From positions 1 through 14,403 of the forward strand of contig JAQXFT010000216.1 in NCBI GenBank assembly GCA_029005335.1: DNA of 14,403 nucleotides, read 5' to 3'. A program made the position numbers and the translations under genes. The notes under the pieces were generated by a model, which was not told the origin of the DNA, made no database searches, and was given only the letters and a program-made list of their open reading frames with translations. The DNA is from Oscillospiraceae bacterium. GTDB taxonomy: Bacteria > Bacillota > Clostridia > Oscillospirales > Ruminococcaceae. Positions 5,946-11,812 of this stretch are shown here, piece by piece; the first letter of the stretch is position 1; each line of letters begins with the position of its first letter.

Positions 5946-8306
5946 TTAATTTTCTTTTTTCTTTACGAAACCGGAAGCCATTCTTTTAGTTCCGACTTTT
6001 TCAAAAGAAACTTCAAGAATAGTATTTTTTGTATCCGGACTGGATATTGAAATTACAGTACCTTCTCCGAAGGTTCTGTTTATAACCTTATCCCCGACTT
6101 TAAATTCTGTATGCTGAGCTGTAGCTTTTGCTGTATTTGCCCTGTTTCTGAGAATCTGCTGCTGAAGCGGTATGGACTGAACGGCGGAAACGTCCTTAAA
6201 GACGGAATTTTTCTGTTTTATAGATGAATTTTCCTGCTTTTCAACGAGTGACATATCAAGTTCCTTGATGAAGCGTGAGGTTATATTCTGACGGGTCTGA
6301 CCAAAGAGCGTTCTGGAACTTGCACTTGAAATATAGAGCTGTTTTTTTGCACGTGTTATAGCTACATATGCCAGTCTTCTTTCTTCCTCGAGGTCGTCCT
6401 TGCTGTCGAGAGAGCGTAAGCCCGGAAAAAGACCGTCTTCAAGACCTACTATGAATACATTATCAAATTCGAGACCCTTTGCGGAATGTATGGTCATAAG
6501 TGAAACACGGTCGGCAGTTGATGTATCACGGTCAGCCTCAGTATAAAGAGAGACTTCTTCAAGGAATCCGTCAAGACCGGAATCCGGATTATTTTTCAGA
6601 TACTGCATTGCATTTGTTTTAAGCTCTCCGATATTCTGCAATCTTTCAGTACCCTCATCTCCCATATTTTTAAGCATATTCAGGTAACCTGTTCTGGATA
6701 TGACTTCATCGATAAATTCCGGAAGAGGAGTAGTCCGGAGCTTTTCAGTCAGGCTGTCGATAATGGAAGCAAAGTTTTTAAGCTGAACGGCTTTTTTTGA
6801 GATAGGGGAATATTCAGAGGCGTTACGCATAACTTCAATCGGAGGAATTTTGAGGTCACGGCAGATTTCCTCTATAAGTGAGACGGTCGCATCGCCGATA
6901 CCTCTTTTAGGTTCATTGACAATACGCTTGAATCTGAGCATATCAAAGGGATTGTTTATGATATTAAGGTAAGCTGTAACGTCCTTTACTTCCTTACGGT
7001 CAAAGAATCTCATACCGCCGTATATCTTATACGGAATATTGTTTTTAATAAGGGATTTTTCGATTATATTTGACTGAGCATTCATTCTGTAGAGAATGGC
7101 ATTCGAGCTGTATTTTTTGTCCTTCTGAAAATTATTTTTTATCTGACGGGATACAAATTCTGATTCATCATTTTCATCTAAAGCCTTATACCATGTAATT
7201 TTACTTCCCTCTTCGCCGTCAGTCCAGAGAGTTTTTGATTTTCTGCCGGTATTGTTTTTTATTACAGTGTTGGCAGAGCTGAGAATATTTTTTGTTGAAC
7301 GGTAATTCTGCTCAAGCCTTATAACCTCTGCACCCTCGAAATGCTTTTCAAAATTAAGGATATTTTTAATATCTGCACCTCTGAATTTATAAATACTCTG
7401 GTCGTCATCACCGACAACGCAGATATTTTTATGTCCTGATGAAAGAAGCCATACAAGTCTGAACTGTGCATAATTTGTATCCTGATATTCATCGACCATT
7501 ATATATCTGTATTTATTTCTGTAGTATTCAAGTACATCAGGCTGTGATTCAAACAGCATTACAGTCAGCAGAATAATATCATCAAAGTCAAGAGCATTTG
7601 CTTCTTTCATACGCATCTGATAACTTGCATATATACGGGCAGTCATTTTTGCACGGTAATCATTGCCGGCATTTTCGATAAGATGCTTTGGAGATTCGAG
7701 CTTATCCTTTGCGGAGCTTATTGCAGCGAGTACAGCCTTGGGCGGAAAATTCTGTTCCGGAATTTCGAGTTCAGCCATAACAGATTTAATCATTCTCTGA
7801 CTGTCGTCCGAATCGTAGATAGTAAAATTTTTCTGAAAGCCGAGGCGGTCTATATAGCATCTTAGTATTCTTACGCAGGCGGAATGGAAGGTTGAAGCGT
7901 TTACATTAAGTCCGTCCTGACCGAGTTTAAGCTCAAGACGGTTTTTAAGCTCCTGAGCAGCCTTGTTTGTAAAAGTAATTGCAAGGATATTCCAGGGCTT
8001 TACAGGAGATACAGCGACAGCCTTTTGAAAAGCGTCATCGCTGACAGGCTTACCGGCGAGATAGTCTCTTATAATTTTTTCATCATTTTCATTTCCGGCA
8101 GAGGATTCATCATAGTATGCATTTCCGAATTTAACAAGATTTATAATACGGTTAATGACAGCGGTAGTTTTTCCGCTTCCCGCACCGGCAAGCACGAGCA
8201 GAGAGCCGTCCACGTGGAAGACAGCCTTTTTCTGCATATCGTTCAGCCCTGAAAAATATTTTTCCAGAGCCTTTCTTCTCAACTGGATAAAAGTTTCATT
8301 TTTCAT
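5946..8306 (-). CDS. pcrA: ATP-dependent 3'-5' DNA helicase PcrA/UvrD family
   Basis: Superfamily 1A helicase for DNA repair, rolling-circle replication and clearing of protein or RNA polymerase from DNA. It has 786 residues. Motifs occur in order: Q-motif region LNDMQKKAV (21-29), Walker A AGAGSGKTT (40-48), Ia AITFTNKAA (109-117), II VDEYQDTNYAQF (271-282), III VVGDDDQSIYKFRGA (297-311), IV LEQNYRST (331-338), V TIHSAKGLEFDNVFI (605-619) and VI EERRLAYVAITRAKK (641-655). The C-terminal Tudor-like domain of PcrA (FKVGDKVINRTFGEGTVI, 735-752) binds RNA polymerase in known homologues. Compared with the Bacillus protein there are about 40 extra residues (about 61-102) between Walker A and motif Ia. 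The start is preceded only by a weak GGGG site (8314-8317), 7 bases away. Two tandem promoters lie upstream. PcrA is favoured over UvrD or Rep because of the Firmicutes context and the tail domain. Confidence 0.95.
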   Translation of the reverse strand: MKNETFIQLRRKALEKYFSGLNDMQKKAVFHVDGSLLVLAGAGSGKTTAVINRIINLVKFGNAYYDESSAGNENDEKIIRDYLAGKPVSDDAFQKAVAVSPVKPWNILAITFTNKAAQELKNRLELKLGQDGLNVNASTFHSACVRILRCYIDRLGFQKNFTIYDSDDSQRMIKSVMAELEIPEQNFPPKAVLAAISSAKDKLESPKHLIENAGNDYRAKMTARIYASYQMRMKEANALDFDDIILLTVMLFESQPDVLEYYRNKYRYIMVDEYQDTNYAQFRLVWLLSSGHKNICVVGDDDQSIYKFRGADIKNILNFEKHFEGAEVIRLEQNYRSTKNILSSANTVIKNNTGRKSKTLWTDGEEGSKITWYKALDENDESEFVSRQIKNNFQKDKKYSSNAILYRMNAQSNIIEKSLIKNNIPYKIYGGMRFFDRKEVKDVTAYLNIINNPFDMLRFKRIVNEPKRGIGDATVSLIEEICRDLKIPPIEVMRNASEYSPISKKAVQLKNFASIIDSLTEKLRTTPLPEFIDEVISRTGYLNMLKNMGDEGTERLQNIGELKTNAMQYLKNNPDSGLDGFLEEVSLYTEADRDTSTADRVSLMTIHSAKGLEFDNVFIVGLEDGLFPGLRSLDSKDDLEEERRLAYVAITRAKKQLYISSASSRTLFGQTRQNITSRFIKELDMSLVEKQENSSIKQKNSVFKDVSAVQSIPLQQQILRNRANTAKATAQHTEFKVGDKVINRTFGEGTVISISSPDTKNTILEVSFEKVGTKRMASGFVKKKEN

Positions 8307-8398
8307 ATTATTACCCCATTCGAAATTATAGTTTTTTCAAATAATTTGATTTATAGCCGAATGTACAGATTTATTCAGGAGTTAACACAACATTATCT

Positions 8399-8426
8399 AT
8401 TATAACATATTTTTCCGGCTATGCAA
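8399..8426 (-). promoter_or_regulatory. pcrA promoter, gene-proximal copy
   Basis: Read on the - strand: TTGCAT (8421-8426), a 16-bp spacer, and TATAAT (8399-8404) preceded by TG one base upstream, an extended -10 (TGTTATAAT). The -35 match is weak, which the extended -10 can offset. The predicted leader is about 85 bases. Confidence 0.6.
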
Positions 8427-8449
8427 ATAGATTACCGATATTATTTTTT

Positions 8450-8478
8450 ATTATAACATATTTTTTCCGTATATGCAA
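8450..8478 (-). promoter_or_regulatory. pcrA promoter, gene-distal copy
   Basis: Second copy of the same arrangement on the - strand: TTGCAT (8473-8478), a 17-bp spacer, and TGTTATAAT with the -10 hexamer at 8450-8455. It lies 51 bases upstream of the proximal copy and arose by duplication of the surrounding DNA. Confidence 0.55.
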
Positions 8479-8496
8479 ATATTATTTTTCCCCCTA

Positions 8497-8525
8497 TTGA
8501 TTTTTTCCGGAATATGAGTTATAAT
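8497..8525 (+). promoter_or_regulatory. Promoter of the TSCPD-DUF218 operon
   Basis: TTGATT (8497-8502), a 17-bp spacer, and TATAAT (8520-8525). A second TATAAT at 8531-8536 lacks a suitably placed -35 box. The promoter lies about 42 bases before the likely start codon and diverges from the pcrA promoters. Confidence 0.75.
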
Positions 8526-8566
8526 AGGTATATAATATATTATCAGTGAAAGGAATGATATTTTTT

Positions 8567-8809
8567 ATGGAATATACATATGTTCCCAAGGGCGTATGCT
8601 CAAGAATGATTAGCTTTGAGGTTGAGGACGGCATTGTAAAAAATGTTAAGTTCGTCGGAGGCTGTAACGGCAACCTTAAAGGTATCGCAAGCCTTGTCGA
8701 AGGTATGGACGTTGAAAGCGTTATAAAAAGACTTGAGGGTATTAAATGCGGTATGAAACAGACATCATGTCCTGACCAGCTTTCAGAAGCTCTCAGACAG
8801 GCTCTATGA
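8567..8809 (+). CDS. Small four-cysteine TSCPD-domain protein (TIGR03905-like)
   Basis: An 80-residue protein consisting entirely of a TSCPD domain. It begins with MEYTYVPKGVCSR, continues with VKFVGGCNGNLKGI, and ends around GIKC and TSCPDQL. Four conserved cysteines are present (11, 33, 61, 68), a pattern that suggests binding of zinc or an iron-sulfur cluster. The same domain occurs at the C-terminus of B12-dependent ribonucleotide reductases, but the role of the stand-alone form is unknown. An in-frame GTG at 8546 and an ATG at 8555 also exist. ATG 8567 is preferred because homologues start at this point and because GAAAGGA (8548-8554) lies 12 bases before it, while that site overlaps or abuts the alternatives. 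Its stop overlaps the next start (ATGA, 8806-8809), so the two genes are probably translationally coupled. Confidence 0.88.
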   Translation: MEYTYVPKGVCSRMISFEVEDGIVKNVKFVGGCNGNLKGIASLVEGMDVESVIKRLEGIKCGMKQTSCPDQLSEALRQAL

Positions 8810-9549
8810 GTTTATCAAGATTAATTCCGCTTTTAATAATTCTGATTCTTCTGGCATTTTTTATAGCTCCGCTCTTTGCAGGAATATGCAATCTCGGAAA
8901 TATAGCCGGAATTATTATGACATCTCTGATTTCCTTTATGTTGATAAAGCCGGATATTATTTCAAAAATCCCAAGACCAGTGCTTATAATATCGGGAATA
9001 ATTGCTTTTATAGGATTTATAATTCTGCTGATAATAAATGTATCTATGATTAAAAGCATTAATGACTATCCGCAGAATAAAAATTCAACAGTAATAGTTC
9101 TTGGTTGCAGGGTAAAAGAAGGTCGTCCGAGCCTTATGCTTAAAAGGCGTCTTGATTCGGCATATGAATATCTTTCCGGAAATCCTGATACATTTGTAAT
9201 AGTATCCGGAGGAAAGGGAAATGATGAAATCATGAGCGAGGCAGAATGCATGAGGGATTATCTCTGCGAAAAGGGAATTTCTTCCGACAGGATTATCATG
9301 GAGGACAAATCCTCCTCCACATATGAAAATCTTGAATTTTCAAAATCAATTATAGAAGAAAATAATCTCTGCAGTGATATAGTAATAGTTACTGACGGCT
9401 ATCATCAGCTGAGAGCAGAAATGATTGCAAAAAGCCTTGACTATGAGAATATATCAAATATATCTGCCCCTACATCTCCATGGCTTGTGCCGACCTATTG
9501 GGTAAGGGAATGGTTCGGAGTGGCATATCAGTTTCTTTCAGATTTCTGA
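8806..9549 (+). CDS. Membrane-anchored DUF218 (YdcF/SanA-like) protein
   Basis: A 247-residue protein with hydrophobic segments at about 5-27, 34-48 and 58-80, followed by a DUF218 domain (94-245). The domain shows the family's clear signature: STVIVLGCRV (94-103), GRPSLMLKRRLDSA (106-119), FVIVSGGKG (130-138), SEAECMRDYL (144-153), then KSSSTYENLEFSK (168-180) and VIVTDGYHQLRA (193-204). Related proteins (SanA, YdcF, ElyC) are linked to envelope integrity and wall-precursor metabolism. The biochemical activity of most is unsettled. Here the domain follows the membrane segments. Its ATG overlaps the TGA of the TSCPD gene, so translation is probably coupled, and it is closed by its own terminator. 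Why a cysteine-rich cytoplasmic protein accompanies it cannot be told from sequence. Confidence 0.9.
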   Translation: MSLSRLIPLLIILILLAFFIAPLFAGICNLGNIAGIIMTSLISFMLIKPDIISKIPRPVLIISGIIAFIGFIILLIINVSMIKSINDYPQNKNSTVIVLGCRVKEGRPSLMLKRRLDSAYEYLSGNPDTFVIVSGGKGNDEIMSEAECMRDYLCEKGISSDRIIMEDKSSSTYENLEFSKSIIEENNLCSDIVIVTDGYHQLRAEMIAKSLDYENISNISAPTSPWLVPTYWVREWFGVAYQFLSDF

Positions 9550-9579
9550 CGGGTACTTTGTTAAGTATCCGTTTTTTTT
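9550..9579 (+). terminator. Intrinsic terminator of the TSCPD-DUF218 operon
   Basis: CGGGTACTT (9550-9558) pairs with AAGTATCCG (9563-9571), nine pairs including one G-T, over a 4-base loop and directly followed by T8 (9572-9579). It starts one base after the stop codon. Confidence 0.92.
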
Positions 9580-9584
9580 CAGGG

Positions 9585-9613
9585 TTGATTTTTTTCTTAT
9601 ACAATGTTATAAT
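9585..9613 (+). promoter_or_regulatory. Promoter of the moxR operon
   Basis: TTGATT (9585-9590), a 17-bp spacer, and TATAAT (9608-9613) with an upstream TG that makes an extended -10 (TGTTATAAT). It lies right after the previous terminator and about 38 bases before the start of moxR. Confidence 0.85.
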
Positions 9614-9650
9614 AAGTGAACAGAAATAAATTAATTCAGGAGTATGTTAA

Positions 9651-10607
9651 ATGAATATAAATTTTTATACAAGTCAGATTAACAGGATAGTAAGTGAGGT
9701 AAAAAAGGCTGTAATCGGAAAGGATACGATTATAATCAAAACACTTCTTGCAATGCTCTGCAAGGGGCATATACTTATAGAGGATATTCCGGGAGTGGGA
9801 AAGACAACCTTAGCTCTTGCATTTTCAAAGGCTCTTGGTCTGGAGCATAACCGTATGCAGTTTACACCTGATGTTCTTCCGTCAGATGTTACGGGCTTTA
9901 ACGTTTACAATAAGCTTAAAGGTTCTTTTGAATTTAAAGAGGGTTCAGCATTCTGTAATCTTTTTTTAGCAGATGAAATAAACAGAACGTCCAGCAAGAC
10001 GCAGTCAGCACTTCTTGAGCTTATGGAGGAGAAAAATATTACTGTAGACGGGGTTACATATAAGCTTCCCGAACCGTATACCGTTATAGCTACTCAGAAT
10101 CCTGTCGGCTCAGCAGGAACTCATCTTCTGCCCGAATCACAGCTTGACCGCTTTATGATAAAGTTAAGCATGGGCTATCCGAGTCCGGACGGCGAGATTG
10201 CAATACTGAAGTCAAAGTATAATTCAAATCCTCTGGACAACGTACAGCAGGTAGCAAATGCAGATATGATTATTGAAATTCAGAAAGCAGTATCAGATAT
10301 CTATATAGATGACAAAATTTATTCATATATAGTAAGCATTGTAAATGCGACAAGAAATCACCCCTTTATAAAGCTTGGAGTAAGTCCCAGAGGAACGCTT
10401 GCACTTATGAATATATCAAAGGGAATCGCTCTTGCAATGGGACGGGACTATGTTATTCCTGACGATGTAAGCTATATATGCCGGGACGTTCTGGCACACA
10501 GAATAATATTGAGTTCAAAGGCAAGACTTAATGACAGTACGGCTGATGATGTTATACTGGATATACTGAAAAATACTCCCGTTCCGAAAATTGCAGGCGG
10601 TAAGTAA
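9651..10607 (+). CDS. MoxR-family AAA+ ATPase
   Basis: A cytoplasmic AAA+ ATPase of 318 residues, the usual MoxR length. Landmarks are Walker A in DIPGVGKT (45-52), the conserved MQFTPDVLPSDVTGF (69-83), Walker B LFLADEINR (104-112), the sensor 1 stretch ATQNP (147-151), the arginine finger in LDRF (Arg167) and the sensor 2 SPRG (Arg247). MoxR proteins act as chaperone-like partners of proteins with von Willebrand factor A-type domains, and the next gene encodes such a protein (DUF58). The start is clear, with AGGAG (9638-9642) 8 bases before ATG. It is the first gene of a three-gene operon. Its specific target here is not known. Confidence 0.95.
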   Translation: MNINFYTSQINRIVSEVKKAVIGKDTIIIKTLLAMLCKGHILIEDIPGVGKTTLALAFSKALGLEHNRMQFTPDVLPSDVTGFNVYNKLKGSFEFKEGSAFCNLFLADEINRTSSKTQSALLELMEEKNITVDGVTYKLPEPYTVIATQNPVGSAGTHLLPESQLDRFMIKLSMGYPSPDGEIAILKSKYNSNPLDNVQQVANADMIIEIQKAVSDIYIDDKIYSYIVSIVNATRNHPFIKLGVSPRGTLALMNISKGIALAMGRDYVIPDDVSYICRDVLAHRIILSSKARLNDSTADDVILDILKNTPVPKIAGGK

Positions 10608-10609
10608 TT

Positions 10610-11797
10610 ATGTTGATAATGAAGCTTTTGTTTCTTATTCTGATAATAGCGAGTATATTTTTCAGAATATTGTATATATGGGATTTTTCAATAGTCCTTC
10701 TTGTCATATCATGTGTTATTCCTGTAATATTTCTGATATGGATATTATATCTGAAACACAGTCTGAAAATAGGATTTTCGGTATCAGAAATGACTGCTGA
10801 AAAGGGACAGCCCTTTACAGTCAGTCTTAATATTGAAAATAAGAGTATTTTTCCTGTTCCGAAGGCGGAGGCAGTTATAGAGTATCAGAATATGATAAAT
10901 GGCAATGTAAACGAAGTGGAGCTTTATTTTCCGGTGCAGAGCCGTAATGTACAGAAAATAGATTTTCAGCTCACATCAAAATTCTGCGGAAAGATAAAAA
11001 TACGTAGCGGATTTGTAATGATATACGACCCGATACGTCTTTTCAAAGCTAAGACCGCCCGCAATATCGGAACTGAAATAACAGTTATGCCGGCATATCA
11101 GGAAATAAACGGATATATACTGGATTCCTGCTGTATAGATGATGAGAGTACAAAATTCTCACAGACAAAATCCGGAGATGACCCCTCAGAAGTATTTGAT
11201 TTTCATGAGTATCAAATCGGAGACAAGCCAAGCCGTATTCACTGGAAACTGAGTTCAAAGAAAGATGAGTTTATCGTAAAGGATTTGAGTATGCCTATAA
11301 GCGAAAAAACAATACTCTTTGCAGATACAAGATGCTATGAAAATTCAGAATATACGCTTCCGGTCTTTGATACTATTATGGAAAGCCTTATGACATTGTC
11401 AGTATTTCTTCTTGAAAACGAACACCCGCACTATATAATATGCTATAACAGCAAAATAAAGGATTTTTCTGAAATTTATGTTGATGATATAAAGATACTC
11501 CATGATTTTATATTCAGTGCAGTAAATGATGCGGATATAAAATATAAAGAAAATCCTCTGAAAAAATTTTTTGAAAGTCATTCCGGAATATCATGTTCAT
11601 CATTTACGTGCATATCTCATGAAGCCGATGCTGAAGCTATGATGTATATAAATCAGTGTGTAGCATCAGAAATAAAGAATCTGGTATATGTTTCCGGAGA
11701 CAGTAAAGAAAAGGATATTCCCGATTCTGACGAAATAAATATCCTGACTGTTACTGCCGGAAAAATAGCTTCGTCAATCAACGGCATAGAATTGTAA
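10610..11797 (+). CDS. DUF58 (vWA-like) membrane protein
   Basis: A 395-residue protein with two hydrophobic segments near the N-terminus (about 5-24 and 27-48), a beta-rich stretch (about 50-160), and the DUF58 core. The core includes FDFHEYQIGDKPSRIHWKLS (196-215) followed by KKDEFIVKDL. After it comes a region expected to have a vWA-like fold, beginning TILFADTRCY (234-243). The metal-site pattern DxSxS is not kept there (DTRCY). The family is regularly encoded beside MoxR and transglutaminase genes, exactly as here. AGGCGG (10595-10600) lies 9 bases before ATG, and the gene starts 2 bases after the moxR stop. A second ATG (10619) is less likely. It is probably an envelope protein whose assembly or activity depends on the MoxR ATPase. 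Confidence 0.9.
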   Translation: MLIMKLLFLILIIASIFFRILYIWDFSIVLLVISCVIPVIFLIWILYLKHSLKIGFSVSEMTAEKGQPFTVSLNIENKSIFPVPKAEAVIEYQNMINGNVNEVELYFPVQSRNVQKIDFQLTSKFCGKIKIRSGFVMIYDPIRLFKAKTARNIGTEITVMPAYQEINGYILDSCCIDDESTKFSQTKSGDDPSEVFDFHEYQIGDKPSRIHWKLSSKKDEFIVKDLSMPISEKTILFADTRCYENSEYTLPVFDTIMESLMTLSVFLLENEHPHYIICYNSKIKDFSEIYVDDIKILHDFIFSAVNDADIKYKENPLKKFFESHSGISCSSFTCISHEADAEAMMYINQCVASEIKNLVYVSGDSKEKDIPDSDEINILTVTAGKIASSINGIEL

Positions 11798-11812
11798 TCG
11801 GGAGTATGAAGC

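Larger units (their letters stand above)
8398..8489. repeat. Tandem duplication in the pcrA / TSCPD divergent intergenic region
   Basis: Copy 1 at 8398-8429 and copy 2 at 8449-8481 agree at about 30 of 33 positions (one T-run indel and two substitutions). They share TATTATAACATA, a T-run, CCG and TATGCAAATA. Both are followed by ATTATTTTT, immediately in copy 2 and after 10 extra bases in copy 1. The period is 51 bp. Confidence 0.85.

Noticed and set aside
8307..8398. LexA/SOS box or riboswitch in the pcrA leader
   Set aside because: No match to the Firmicutes GAAC-N4-GTTC core and no T-box, riboswitch or attenuator structure could be seen in the short AT-rich leader.
8546..8566. GTG start at 8546 (or ATG at 8555) for the TSCPD protein
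   Set aside because: These codons overlap or abut the ribosome binding site itself, and the family begins at the equivalent of MEYTY.
5918..9629. A 16-base element AAGTGAACAG(A/G)AATAA at 5918-5933 and again at 9614-9629, near two promoters
   Set aside because: One mismatch in 16 AT-rich bases is expected by chance in a window this long, and the two sites sit differently relative to their promoters.
10591..10800. 69-codon + strand frame across the moxR/DUF58 junction
   Set aside because: Overlaps two well-supported genes in another frame and has no independent signals.
11806..11808. ATG at 11806 as start of the transglutaminase gene
   Set aside because: It is out of frame with the protein and too near GGGAG; ATG 11813 is in frame with ideal spacing.
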